From Bacteroides oleiciplenus YIT 12058 (GTDB taxonomy: Bacteria; Bacteroidota; Bacteroidia; Bacteroidales; Bacteroidaceae): a stretch of 64,000 bases of DNA. A program made the position numbers and the translations under genes. Below the pieces are notes generated by a model. It was given only the letters and a program-made list of their open reading frames with translations. It was not told where the DNA came from and ran no database searches. Where the stretch lies: contig NZ_JH992940.1 of NCBI RefSeq assembly GCF_000315485.1, positions 1,562,816 to 1,626,815 of the forward strand. The letters run 5' to 3'. This document shows, piece by piece, positions 55,627-64,000 of this stretch; position 1 is the stretch's first letter; the number at the start of each line of letters is the position of its first letter.

Positions 55627-57816
55627 ATGTCAAAAATGAGATTCTATGCCTTGCAAGAGCTTGCCAACCGGCGCCCTCTTGAAGTGACTCCCCCTTCGAA
55701 CAAATTATCCGATTACTACGGAAGTCATGTGTTCGACCGTAAAAAAATGCAGGAATATCTGCCCAGAGAAGCCTACAAAGCTGTGACAGACGCCATTGAA
55801 AAAGGTACCCCCATCAGCCGAGAAATAGCAGACCTGATTGCAAACGGTATGAAAAGTTGGGCCAAATCCTTGAATGTTACTCATTACACCCACTGGTTTC
55901 AACCACTGACGGACGGTACAGCCGAAAAGCATGATGGATTTATTGAATTTGGAGAAAACTCAAACGTAATCGAACGTTTCTCCGGCAAGCTGCTCATTCA
56001 GCAAGAGCCCGATGCATCTTCTTTTCCCAACGGCGGTATCCGTAATACTTTTGAAGCACGCGGATATACAGCATGGGATGTTTCATCTCCTGCTTTCGTA
56101 GTAGATAGCACCTTATGTATCCCTACAATCTTCATTTCTTATACCGGTGAGGCACTAGACTACAAAACACCACTGCTGAAAGCACTTGCAGCCGTAGACA
56201 AAGCCGCCACGGAAATATGTCAGCTATTCGATAAAAATATAACCCGCGTATATACTAACCTGGGTTGGGAACAGGAATACTTTCTGGTAGACTCCGCCTT
56301 GTACAACGCCCGTCCCGACCTTTGCTTAACCGGACGTACGCTCATGGGGCATTCATCTGCAAAAGACCAACAACTGGAAGACCACTATTTCGGCTCCATT
56401 CCCCCACGGGTGACAGCCTTCATGAAGGAACTGGAAATAGAATGCCACAAATTGGGAATTCCGGCAAAAACACGCCACAATGAGGTAGCTCCCAATCAAT
56501 TCGAGTTAGCTCCCATCTTTGAAAATGCCAATCTTGCCAACGACCACAACCAATTGGTTATGGACCTGATGAAACGTATCGCCCGCAAGCATAACTTCGC
56601 AGTATTGCTGCACGAAAAGCCTTACAGCGGTGTCAACGGTTCGGGAAAACACAACAATTGGTCGCTCTGCACCGATACAGGTATCAATCTTTTCGCACCC
56701 GGTAAGAACCCGAAAGGGAATATGCTTTTCCTCACTTTCCTGGTAAACGCACTGATGATGGTTTACAAGAACCAGAACTTGCTGCGGGCCTCCATTATGA
56801 GTGCCGGCAATAGTCACCGTCTGGGTGCCAATGAAGCACCACCTGCCATCTTATCTATATTTCTGGGCAGGCAATTATCTGCCACTCTGGATGATATAGT
56901 ACGCCAGGTAGGCGATGACAAGATGACGGCAGAAGAAAAAACGACTCTTAAATTAGGAATCGGACGTATCCCCGAAATCCTTCTCGATACAACCGACCGC
57001 AACCGCACTTCTCCGTTCGCTTTCACAGGTAACCGCTTTGAATTCCGTGCTGCCGGTTCTTCTTCCAACTGTGCTGCCGCCATGATTGCTATCAACGCTG
57101 CAATGGCAAACCAGTTAAATGAATTCAAGGCATCCGTCGACAAGCTAATGGAAGAAGGAATCGGTAAAGACGAAGCCATCTTCCGCATCCTGAAAGAGAC
57201 CATCATCGCTTCCGAAGATATCCGCTTCGAGGGTGACGGTTATTCAGACCAATGGAAAGAGGAAGCTGCCCGCCGTGGACTGACCAATATCTGCCATGTA
57301 CCCGAAGCTCTGATGCACTATATGGACGACCAATCTCGTTCTGTACTGATAGGCGAACGCATCTTCAACGAAACAGAACTTGCTTGCCGTCTAGAGGTGG
57401 AATTGGAAAAATACACCATGAAAGTGCAAATTGAGAGTCGTGTATTAGGCGATTTGGCTATCAACCACATCGTACCCATTGCAGTCAGCTACCAAAACCG
57501 TCTGTTAGAAAATCTGCGCGGGCTCAAGGAAATCTTCTCTCCCGAAGAATACGAGATATTGAGCGCCGACCGCAAAGAACTGATACGCGAAATATCCAAG
57601 CGAGTAACTGCTATCAAGGTTCTGGTACGAGAAATGACGGAAGCCCGCAAAGTGGCTAACCACATGGACAACTACAAAGACAGGGCTTTTGCTTATGAAG
57701 AAAATGTACGCCCATATCTGGATAGTATACGCGATCACATCGATCACCTCGAAATGGAAGTCGATGATGAAATATGGCCGTTACCCAAATACAGGGAACT
57801 GCTGTTTACTAAATGA
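55627..57816 (+). CDS. glnN: Glutamine synthetase type III
   Basis: A 729-residue cytoplasmic enzyme making glutamine from glutamate, ammonia and ATP; the large dodecameric GSIII form of Bacteroides. Recognisable segments: the N-terminal VFDRKKMQEYLPREAY, THYTHWFQPLT, the metal/ATP-site regions NLGWEQEYFLVD and RHNEVAPNQFELAPIFE, HEKPYSGVNGSGKHNNWSL for glutamate and ammonia binding, and NRTSPFAFTGNRFEFRA. C-terminal helical domain intact. It has its own promoter with a complex upstream region; its stop codon lies within the left arm of a palindromic element. Confidence 0.97.
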   Translation: MSKMRFYALQELANRRPLEVTPPSNKLSDYYGSHVFDRKKMQEYLPREAYKAVTDAIEKGTPISREIADLIANGMKSWAKSLNVTHYTHWFQPLTDGTAEKHDGFIEFGENSNVIERFSGKLLIQQEPDASSFPNGGIRNTFEARGYTAWDVSSPAFVVDSTLCIPTIFISYTGEALDYKTPLLKALAAVDKAATEICQLFDKNITRVYTNLGWEQEYFLVDSALYNARPDLCLTGRTLMGHSSAKDQQLEDHYFGSIPPRVTAFMKELEIECHKLGIPAKTRHNEVAPNQFELAPIFENANLANDHNQLVMDLMKRIARKHNFAVLLHEKPYSGVNGSGKHNNWSLCTDTGINLFAPGKNPKGNMLFLTFLVNALMMVYKNQNLLRASIMSAGNSHRLGANEAPPAILSIFLGRQLSATLDDIVRQVGDDKMTAEEKTTLKLGIGRIPEILLDTTDRNRTSPFAFTGNRFEFRAAGSSSNCAAAMIAINAAMANQLNEFKASVDKLMEEGIGKDEAIFRILKETIIASEDIRFEGDGYSDQWKEEAARRGLTNICHVPEALMHYMDDQSRSVLIGERIFNETELACRLEVELEKYTMKVQIESRVLGDLAINHIVPIAVSYQNRLLENLRGLKEIFSPEEYEILSADRKELIREISKRVTAIKVLVREMTEARKVANHMDNYKDRAFAYEENVRPYLDSIRDHIDHLEMEVDDEIWPLPKYRELLFTK

Positions 57817-58000
57817 TAATTTAGCAAAGCGAAGCTTTGCAGTAGTTAGTAGCAAGTAGTTAGTAGTAAGTAGTTAGTAGTTAGTAGTAAGTAGAATAGT
57901 CCTATTAATAAAGGCTGTTATAATTCGGAGTATCTCCTACTTACTACTTACTACTTTACTACTAACTACTTATTGCGCTTTGCGCGATAAATTATCATTT
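57811..58000. repeat. 190-bp palindromic element with perfect 13-bp terminal inverted repeats
   Basis: AAATGATAATTTA (57811-57823) is exactly inverted at 57988-58000. Inside, GCAAAGC..GCTTTGC and GCGCTTTGCGC hairpins are followed on both arms by long tracts of TAGTAGTTAG / CTACTTACTA words that can pair with each other. The element contains the glnN stop codon and could act as its terminator when transcribed. Overall form resembles a small palindromic mobile repeat (MITE or REP/BIME type), without any coding capacity. Confidence 0.7.
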
Positions 58001-58057
58001 TCCTTCCCCATACTGCATCTTTTCCTCACTTTTGTGCAATATTTAATTTTTTCTTTT

Positions 58058-58079
58058 TACATTTGTGCTGTATAACACA
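58058..58079 (+). promoter_or_regulatory. -7 element and dyad upstream of the Crp/Fnr gene
   Basis: TACATTTG (58058-58065) matches TAnnTTTG, 28 bp upstream of the ATG. Overlapping its end, TGTG (58064-58067) and CACA (58076-58079) form a TGTG-N8-CACA dyad. This resembles a Crp/Fnr-type operator and could allow autorepression. Confidence 0.4.
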
Positions 58080-58093
58080 GTTTTGCAGCAGTT

Positions 58094-58795
58094 ATGGTAA
58101 AAATGAATTTGTCAGACGTGAATGTTCCGGAGCTGATAGCCGATATGTGGGAGCCTCTGAATGAAGAACAGCGAGAATTTCTCGCTAACCATTTCACGCT
58201 CCAGAATTATAAGAAAAATGAAGTCATTCATTGCGAGGGTGAAACTCCGAAATATCTCATGTGCCTTCTGAACGGGAAGGTGAAAATCTACAAGGACGGT
58301 GTTGGTGGAAGAAGCCAGATTATCCGTATGATTAAACCTGTTGAATACTTCGGTTACCGTGCCTATTTCGCTAAAGAAGACTACGTCACCGCTGCTGCTG
58401 CTTTCGAGCCTTCTCTCATTTGTCTCATACCAATGAGTGCCATCACTACATTGGTAGCACAAAACAATGACCTTGCCCTTTTCTTTATCAAGCAATTATC
58501 CATCGACTTGGGTATTGCCGACGAACGCACCGTCAACCTGACGCAGAAGCATATTCGCGGAAGATTGGCCGAATCACTCCTTTTCCTTAAAGAAAGCTAT
58601 GGACTGGAAGAAGATGGCTCTACCCTCAGTATTTATCTATCACGCGAAGACTTGGCCAATTTGTCGAACATGACAACCTCCAATGCCATTCGCACTTTAT
58701 CACAATTTTCCACAGAACGGTTAATCACCATCGACGGACGGAAAATAAAGATCATTGATGAAGAAAAGCTGAAGAAAATAAGTAAAATAGGTTAA
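58094..58795 (+). CDS. Crp/Fnr family transcriptional regulator
   Basis: A 233-residue DNA-binding regulator. The N-terminal cyclic-nucleotide-binding-like domain has FTLQNYKKNEVIHCEGETPKY (in two strands), LLNGKVKIYKDG and EYFGYRAYF. The C-terminal winged helix begins after RGRLAESLLFL and has the recognition helix region LSREDLANLSNMTTSNAIRTLSQF. There is no Cys cluster like that of oxygen-sensing FNR, and the usual cAMP Arg-Ser pair is not evident, so the effector is unknown. It is followed by the GH20 gene with no terminator between, so they may be cotranscribed. Confidence 0.9.
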   Translation: MVKMNLSDVNVPELIADMWEPLNEEQREFLANHFTLQNYKKNEVIHCEGETPKYLMCLLNGKVKIYKDGVGGRSQIIRMIKPVEYFGYRAYFAKEDYVTAAAAFEPSLICLIPMSAITTLVAQNNDLALFFIKQLSIDLGIADERTVNLTQKHIRGRLAESLLFLKESYGLEEDGSTLSIYLSREDLANLSNMTTSNAIRTLSQFSTERLITIDGRKIKIIDEEKLKKISKIG

Positions 58796-58882
58796 AGAAG
58801 GGTCTTGTCTCCCCCCCTGATGACAATCACCGGCTTCTTTCCTCTTTTTACCCGATTTATAAACTTAACACACATTAATGCC

Positions 58883-61327
58883 ATGAAAAAAGGACTAAGC
58901 TCCTTGCTTTTAGCAAGTCTGCTGCTGACTTCCTCCGGTTGTCAGCAATCCCCAAAAGAGGTAGTGAACGAATATAATATCGTTCCGATGCCCAATCAAA
59001 TGATCCCTCAGGAAGGGCGTTTCCAACTGAGTAACAAAGTTTTTGTCGTTACTACTGATTGCACTCCGGAAGTGCAAGCCATTGCAGACAGCCTGACAGC
59101 CCGCATTCAGTTGATTTCCGGTATTTCCCTGCAAACCAGCACACAGGAAAATCCGGAAGCGTCCAATATCCATTTTGTTACAACAGAAGGAATGCCCAAG
59201 GAAGGATACAAATTATCCATCGCTCCGAATGGAATCACCCTCTCAGCATCACACCCCAACGGTTTCTTCTATGGTGTGCAGACCATGTACCAACTATTAC
59301 CGCCTGCCATTTATGGAAAAGAAACTGTGAAAAACGCCAACTGGTCTCTACCTGCCGTAGAAATAGAGGATGCACCCCGTTTCCCCTATCGCGGACTGAT
59401 GCTCGACGTTTGCCGTCACTTCTCTACAACTGATTATATTTATAAATTCATCGACATGCTCGCCATGCACAAGATGAACACCTTCCACTGGCATCTGACA
59501 GACGACCAGGGATGGCGGATAGAAATCAAAAAATATCCGAAATTGCAAGAAATAGGCTCAAAGCGGAAAGAGACTTTGATAGACTATTACTACGTCAACT
59601 GGCCTCAGATTTTTGATGGTAAAGAACATGGAGGATATTACACACAAGAGGAAATCAAAGACATAGTAGCTTATGCGGCAAGTAAATATATCACTGTCAT
59701 CCCCGAAATAGAAATGCCGGGACATGCTTTAGCCGCTTTAGCTTCTTATCCCGAATTATCCTGCAACCCGGATAAAACCTATGAAGTGACCGGCACATGG
59801 GGAGTATTCGAGGAAGTATTCTGCCCTAAAGAAGAAACTTTTCAATTCCTGGAGAATGTATTGGATGAAGTTATAGAACTATTCCCCAGTTCGTATATTC
59901 ACATCGGTGGTGATGAATGTCCCAAAGATGCATGGATAAATTGCGCACACTGTCAGGCATTAATCAAAAAATTAGGTTTAAAAGCCGACACGACTCCAAA
60001 TGCCGTGGATGGCAAGAAGCATACGAAAGAGGAAAAACTGCAAAGCTACTTCATAACCCGTATGGAGAAATACCTGAACAGCAAAGGGCGAAATATCATT
60101 GGTTGGGACGAAATACTGGAAGGTGGACTTGCCCCGAATGCAACCGTCATGTCCTGGCATGGCGTACAAGGTGGTATAAATGCAGCCAAAGCCGGACACG
60201 ATGCCATCATGACACCGCATGGTTATGCCTATCTGGACCAATATCAGGAAGAACCGGAAATAGCGCCAACCACTATCGGAGGGTATCATACATTGAAGAA
60301 AACATATAGTTACAACCCTGTTCCCGACAACTCGGAAGAGTTGGTTAAGAAACATATCATCGGCGTACAAGGTAATATATGGAATGAATATATGCAGAAT
60401 GACGAACGTCGTGACTATCAAGCATTCCCCCGCGCCATAGCTTTGGCAGAAACAGGCTGGACGCAGAACAGCAGAAAAAACTGGGACTGCTTCCGGAGCC
60501 GCATGGTGGAAGACTTTGAACGTATGGATGCTATGAATGTGAAAGCTTGCCGCAACTTCTTTGATGTGAACATCAATACTCATGTTTACGATGGTACGCT
60601 GAAAGCCGTATTGGAAACATTCTATCCGGGCACTGAAATCAGATATACAACGGATGGAAGTGCACCGACTGCTAAGTCTGAACTTTACGCCGAACCATTT
60701 ATATGGGAAGGGAGCATTGACTTGCAAGCAGCAGCTTTCAAGAATGGCAAGATGCTGGGAAAAGTAAACAGCAAGAAGTTGTATGCAAACCTGATAGCCG
60801 GAAAACAATATACTACGACTCCGCACTGTGGCTGGATGAACGGTGATATATTCGGAGAGAATGATGTGCTGGGTGCAGACACCACCGCTTTAGGATTGAC
60901 GAATGGAAAACGCGGAAATACCGCTTCCTACATACCATGGGTGACATTTGGCTTGAACGAGAAAAATAATAATGAGCTTGTATTCTCCGTTGATATGGAA
61001 AAACCGGTCACCGTCAGCAAAGTGACTTTCGGAACGCTTTATAATCCGGCTTTCCGTGTACTACCCGCAAGTGCAGCTCGCGTAGAAGTATCAACTGATG
61101 GAAAAGAGTTTAAAGAGATAGGACAGGCTTCCTACACCCGTGAATATCCCGAACGTGGCAAGAAAACGTTCACTGATACACTGGAATGTATACCAACCGA
61201 GGCCCGTTATATCAAAGTAATCTTAAAAAGTGGCGGAACATTGCGCAATGGCATAGACTGCCGCAAGGATACACCGGGAGATGTTATCCCTTCGGATTTG
61301 TATGTGGATGAAATAGAAGTATATTAA
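58883..61327 (+). CDS. GH20 beta-N-acetylhexosaminidase, lipoprotein
   Basis: An 814-residue lipoprotein (lipid Cys20 in LTSSGC). I start at MKKGLSSLLL; an upstream frame extension of 26 codons lacks signal features. Order of domains: GH20b non-catalytic domain (about 30-165), GH20 barrel with GLMLDVCRHF, FHWHLTDDQGWRIEI, the Asp-Glu catalytic pair in HIGGDECPKDAW and WDEILEGGL, then a chitobiase C-terminal domain (TEIRYTTDGSAPT), and a discoidin/F5-8C-like domain (ARVEVSTDGKEFKEI). It removes terminal GlcNAc or GalNAc by substrate-assisted catalysis, likely from host glycans. No SusC/SusD partner is adjacent. Confidence 0.95.
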   Translation: MKKGLSSLLLASLLLTSSGCQQSPKEVVNEYNIVPMPNQMIPQEGRFQLSNKVFVVTTDCTPEVQAIADSLTARIQLISGISLQTSTQENPEASNIHFVTTEGMPKEGYKLSIAPNGITLSASHPNGFFYGVQTMYQLLPPAIYGKETVKNANWSLPAVEIEDAPRFPYRGLMLDVCRHFSTTDYIYKFIDMLAMHKMNTFHWHLTDDQGWRIEIKKYPKLQEIGSKRKETLIDYYYVNWPQIFDGKEHGGYYTQEEIKDIVAYAASKYITVIPEIEMPGHALAALASYPELSCNPDKTYEVTGTWGVFEEVFCPKEETFQFLENVLDEVIELFPSSYIHIGGDECPKDAWINCAHCQALIKKLGLKADTTPNAVDGKKHTKEEKLQSYFITRMEKYLNSKGRNIIGWDEILEGGLAPNATVMSWHGVQGGINAAKAGHDAIMTPHGYAYLDQYQEEPEIAPTTIGGYHTLKKTYSYNPVPDNSEELVKKHIIGVQGNIWNEYMQNDERRDYQAFPRAIALAETGWTQNSRKNWDCFRSRMVEDFERMDAMNVKACRNFFDVNINTHVYDGTLKAVLETFYPGTEIRYTTDGSAPTAKSELYAEPFIWEGSIDLQAAAFKNGKMLGKVNSKKLYANLIAGKQYTTTPHCGWMNGDIFGENDVLGADTTALGLTNGKRGNTASYIPWVTFGLNEKNNNELVFSVDMEKPVTVSKVTFGTLYNPAFRVLPASAARVEVSTDGKEFKEIGQASYTREYPERGKKTFTDTLECIPTEARYIKVILKSGGTLRNGIDCRKDTPGDVIPSDLYVDEIEVY

Positions 61328-61333
61328 TAGAAA

Positions 61334-61365
61334 AAGTCCCGGATTGCAATGTCAATCCGGGACTT
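61334..61365. terminator. Bidirectional terminator between GH20 and trxB
   Basis: A perfect 13-bp stem, AAGTCCCGGATTG (61334-61346) with CAATCCGGGACTT (61353-61365), 6-nt loop, A-rich on one side and T-rich on the other, between convergent genes. Confidence 0.92.
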
Positions 61366-61387
61366 CTTTATTAAATATAAGGTATTA

Positions 61388-62335
61388 TTAAATAAGGCAT
61401 TTGGACGAAAGATACCTCTCCGCCTCAAGTGCAGCTTTACATCCACTGCCTGCCGCCGTAATAGCCTGACGGTAATGCGGGTCTGCAATATCACCTGCAG
61501 CAAATACGCCCGGCACCTTTGTACGGGGACTATCACCTTCTGTAATAATATAGCCTGTTTCGTCCGTATCCAGATATTCCTTAAAGATTTCTGAGTTCGG
61601 CTGGTGACCAATAGCCAGAAAGAAACCATCAATAGCCAGATCGTAGCGTTCTTCATCCGGTTCACCCATACGTTTCACCAAATGAACACCTTCTACGCCG
61701 TTCTCTCCGAACAGGCCTACAGCATTATGCTCAAACAGCACCTCTATTTTCTCATGCTTCATCACACGCTCCTGCATAATTTTAGAAGCACGCAAGAAGG
61801 GTTTACGTACAATCAGATAAACCTTACTAGCCAATCCGGCAAGGTAAACAGCCTCTTCACAAGCCGTATCACCACCACCGACAACTGCCACCACTTTCTT
61901 ACGATAGAAGAACCCATCACAAGTGGCACAAGCGCTGACACCCATACCAGCATATTTCTTTTCATCTTCCAATCCCAAATATTTGGCTGTAGCACCTGTC
62001 GCTATTATCAACGTATCAGTTTCAATCACCTTCTCTTCGTCAATCGTCACTTTATAGGGTGCTACACTCAAATCGGAAGCTGTTGCAATTCCAAAACGCA
62101 TATCAGCACCGAAACGTTCCGCTTGCTTACGCAAATCATCCATCAATTGCTGACCGCCGATACCTTCCGGATAACCGGGGAAGTTCTCCACATCTGTAGT
62201 AGTTGTCAACTGACCACCGGGCTGCAATCCTTCATAAAGCACCGGGCAAAGGTTGGCACGCCCCGCATAAATCGCAGCTGTATAGCCGGCAGGACCAGAA
62301 CCTATAATCAGACATTTTACTTTTTCTGTTTCCAT
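61388..62335 (-). CDS. trxB: Thioredoxin-disulfide reductase
   Basis: A 315-residue cytoplasmic flavoprotein that reduces thioredoxin with NADPH. FAD loop GSGPAGYTAAIYAGRA near the N terminus, GGQLTTTTDVENFPGYPEG, the redox-active pair CATC in SACATCDGFFY, NADPH loop VVGGGDTACEEAVYL and the C-terminal FAD site VPGVFAAGDIAD. I start at METEKVKCLI; an ATG two codons upstream is equally possible, while the longer frame adds a non-conserved 18-residue tail. It follows the LolA-like gene by 66 bp. Confidence 0.97.
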   Translation of the reverse strand: METEKVKCLIIGSGPAGYTAAIYAGRANLCPVLYEGLQPGGQLTTTTDVENFPGYPEGIGGQQLMDDLRKQAERFGADMRFGIATASDLSVAPYKVTIDEEKVIETDTLIIATGATAKYLGLEDEKKYAGMGVSACATCDGFFYRKKVVAVVGGGDTACEEAVYLAGLASKVYLIVRKPFLRASKIMQERVMKHEKIEVLFEHNAVGLFGENGVEGVHLVKRMGEPDEERYDLAIDGFFLAIGHQPNSEIFKEYLDTDETGYIITEGDSPRTKVPGVFAAGDIADPHYRQAITAAGSGCKAALEAERYLSSKCLI

Positions 62336-62401
62336 AATCATTCTATTATTTAGTATTTCAACACTTATATCATAAATTTGAATTTCAGTTGACAAGGCTT
62401 C

Positions 62402-63046
62402 TTATCTTAAATCAATCACTTCCGCCGTCGGATACGCCTTCTTATCAAAAGTAAAGAAGCTGTCATTGTAAGACTGTCCCGTTTTATAGGACGTTATGCG
62501 GATAGCCACACTACCTCCCCCCTTTTGGCTCATACTGATACACAAAGGCTGGAAGCTATCTTTTGAAACATAGAGAATGACACATTGCAAATCCTGCTTT
62601 TTGCTGGAAGCCGTCAACACCACCTCATAGGCAGGTTTTCCACTGTAAGTACTGGTTTTACCCAACTTCATGTGATATCCTTGTTTATATATGGACAATA
62701 AAGCATAAGGATTGATACTTTGTAACTCTTCCGGAGTAGGTTCAGAAACATTCACCTCGTCACTACCGGCAAGATAGCTCCACTGTGTACGACCATCAAA
62801 CCAGGTTTTCACCCCGTCAGCATCCAGCAGGAACTTTTCTCCTTGCAAACGGATAAGTCCGGTAGAAGTACTTTCCAACGTACCTTTTGAATAAGTTTGA
62901 ACAGTAAAATCCGCCTGTATACCTCCCGACTGGCGGAAAGCATCGGTTGTACGGTCCAATATCTCCCTTGCATCCAATCGCTGTGCAGAAGCCGGCAGCA
63001 ACAGACCGAACAAACAGATATAAACTAAGAGAACATTCTTCATCAT
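62402..63046 (-). CDS. lolA: LolA-like outer-membrane lipoprotein carrier protein
   Basis: A 214-residue periplasmic protein with a signal peptide (VLLVYICLFGLLLPASAQ). It resembles LolA: AREILDRTTDAFRQSGGIQADF, KGTLESTSTGLIRLQGEKFLLD (two strands), VKTWFDGRTQWSYL and the strand SFQPLCISMSQKGG. LolA carries lipoproteins from the inner to the outer membrane, important here given the many surface lipoproteins. It lies 14 bp after ftsK and before trxB, a common Bacteroides order. Confidence 0.9.
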   Translation of the reverse strand: MMKNVLLVYICLFGLLLPASAQRLDAREILDRTTDAFRQSGGIQADFTVQTYSKGTLESTSTGLIRLQGEKFLLDADGVKTWFDGRTQWSYLAGSDEVNVSEPTPEELQSINPYALLSIYKQGYHMKLGKTSTYSGKPAYEVVLTASSKKQDLQCVILYVSKDSFQPLCISMSQKGGGSVAIRITSYKTGQSYNDSFFTFDKKAYPTAEVIDLR

Positions 63047-63060
63047 TTATTTAACAGCAA

Positions 63061-64000
63061 TTATAGTAAATTGTTCAGGCGCATTTGCAGGTCATTTTCA
63101 TCCACACAGAGCACTTCACGCGCCTTGCTACCTTGTGTTGGTCCCACAATGCCGGCTTTCTCCAATTGGTCCATGATACGTCCTGCGCGGTTATAGCCGA
63201 TGGCAAATTTACGCTGGATAAGCGAGGTTGACCCTTGCTGATGAATGACAATCAAACGGGCCGCATCTTCAAACAAAGGATCAAGACGTCCCATATCCAC
63301 ATCCCCCAAATCACTTCCACCATCTTCACCTACATATTCAGGCAGATAGAATGCAGTAGGATATCCTTGCTGCTTAGCAATGAATTTAGTAATATCCGCC
63401 ACTTCCGGCGTATCGATAAAGGCACATTGCACACGCACCGGGTCAGCCCCCTGCAAGAACAACATATCACCGCGACCAATCAACTGGTTAGCTCCCGGAC
63501 GGTCGAGGATAGTACGTGAGTCTATCATGGCAGACACACGGAAGGCAACACGGGCAGGGAAGTTCGCCTTAATCGTACCTGTAATGATATTCGTAGTCGG
63601 GCGTTGAGTGGCAATAATCATGTGGATACCTACTGCACGCGCCAACTGGGCAATACGGGCAATAGGCAACTCAACTTCCTTACCTGCTGTCATAATCAAA
63701 TCACCGAACTCATCAATCACCACCACGATATACGGCATGAATTTATGTCCCTTTTCGGGGTTCAGCGTGCGATTGATGAACTTCTCATTATATTCCTTGA
63801 TGTTGCGCACATGTGCAGCTTTCAGCAAATCGTAACGGGTATCCATTTCCACACAGATGGAGTTCAATGTCTGCACCACCTTGGTTACATCCGTAATGAT
63901 GGCATCTTCTCCATCGGGCAATTTAGCGAGGAAATGATGTTCGATTACCGAATAAATACTGAACTCTACTTTCTTCGGGTCTACCAGCACAAACTTCAAT
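63061..64000 (-). CDS. ftsK: DNA translocase FtsK, C-terminal part (5' end outside the window)
   Basis: About 313 codons of the C-terminal part of FtsK, the septum-located motor that clears and dimer-resolves chromosomes at division. Visible: the end of the RecA-like motor with VVVIDEFGDLIM (Walker B), IGRGDMLFLQG, ATQRPTTNIITGTIKANFPARV and a C-terminal gamma winged helix (ARLIVIHQQGSTSLIQRKF, then IGYNRAGRIMDQLEKAGIVG) that reads KOPS sequences. The Walker A loop and the membrane domain lie beyond the edge. The frame is open to the last base. Confidence 0.96.
   Translation of the reverse strand, partial: LKFVLVDPKKVEFSIYSVIEHHFLAKLPDGEDAIITDVTKVVQTLNSICVEMDTRYDLLKAAHVRNIKEYNEKFINRTLNPEKGHKFMPYIVVVIDEFGDLIMTAGKEVELPIARIAQLARAVGIHMIIATQRPTTNIITGTIKANFPARVAFRVSAMIDSRTILDRPGANQLIGRGDMLFLQGADPVRVQCAFIDTPEVADITKFIAKQQGYPTAFYLPEYVGEDGGSDLGDVDMGRLDPLFEDAARLIVIHQQGSTSLIQRKFAIGYNRAGRIMDQLEKAGIVGPTQGSKAREVLCVDENDLQMRLNNLL

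Overview
The window looks like chromosome of a gut Bacteroides (Bacteroidales). The evidence is: many promoters of the Bacteroides type (a TAnnTTTG element, twice with TTTG exactly 19 bp upstream), a SusC/SusD glycan-uptake locus with BACON, GH16 and GH3 proteins, an UpxY/UpxZ-headed capsule locus, a type III glutamine synthetase, DUF5686, and the ftsK-lolA-trxB gene order. I cannot name the species from sequence alone.

Layout. (1) 1-9 kb, housekeeping: start of an edge gene, class II fructose-bisphosphate aldolase, a secreted endonuclease/phosphatase-fold protein, ribosomal protein L31 type B, a secreted M48-like protein that has lost a zinc ligand, pepT-gcvT, and a PurF-like protein whose glutaminase half is degenerate. 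(2) 9.1-10.5 kb: a drug-efflux type MFS transporter. (3) 10.6-27.7 kb, all on the minus strand and transcribed right to left: a capsular polysaccharide locus, upxY-upxZ-uronate epimerase-ugd-[fdtA remnant]-wzx-pyruvyltransferase-wecB-wzy-GT2-GT4-DUF1919-GT-ATP-grasp-GT2-DegT aminotransferase-initiating sugar transferase. Its middle is visibly richer in A+T than the flanks. It predicts a polymer with uronic acid, ManNAc-type sugar, a pyruvate ketal and probably an amino sugar. (4) 28-32.5 kb: a stand-alone SusB-like GH97, fluoride channel crcB, enolase. (5) 32.5-42.7 kb, minus strand: a five-gene beta-glucan utilisation locus (SusC, SusD, a surface glycan-binding protein, GH16, GH3). (6) 43.1-52.8 kb, minus strand: an eight-gene, tightly packed operon built around a 1024-residue tubulin/FtsZ-superfamily protein, with a three-helix membrane protein, a zinc-ribbon/TM/Big2 protein, several exported proteins of unknown function, a SUMF1-fold protein and a metallophosphoesterase. 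This is the best candidate for an undescribed system. (7) 53-64 kb: DUF5686 outer-membrane protein, glnN, a Crp/Fnr regulator, GH20 hexosaminidase, trxB, a LolA-like protein and the 3' part of ftsK, cut by the window edge.

How the genes work together. The capsule genes make precursors (ugd, epimerase, wecB, DegT), assemble a repeat unit (initiating transferase plus glycosyltransferases), modify it (pyruvyltransferase, DUF1919, TupA-type ATP-grasp), flip it (Wzx) and polymerise it (Wzy), under UpxY/UpxZ control. The glucan locus binds and cuts beta-glucan at the cell surface (SusD, binding protein, GH16), imports it (SusC) and finishes it with GH3. In the tubulin operon a cytoplasmic filament-type GTPase is encoded with two membrane proteins and a set of exported proteins, which suggests an envelope-spanning assembly.

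Limits. All family calls are by eye from motifs. No database search, structure prediction or folding program was run. I saw no tRNA, rRNA, CRISPR array or intact insertion sequence.
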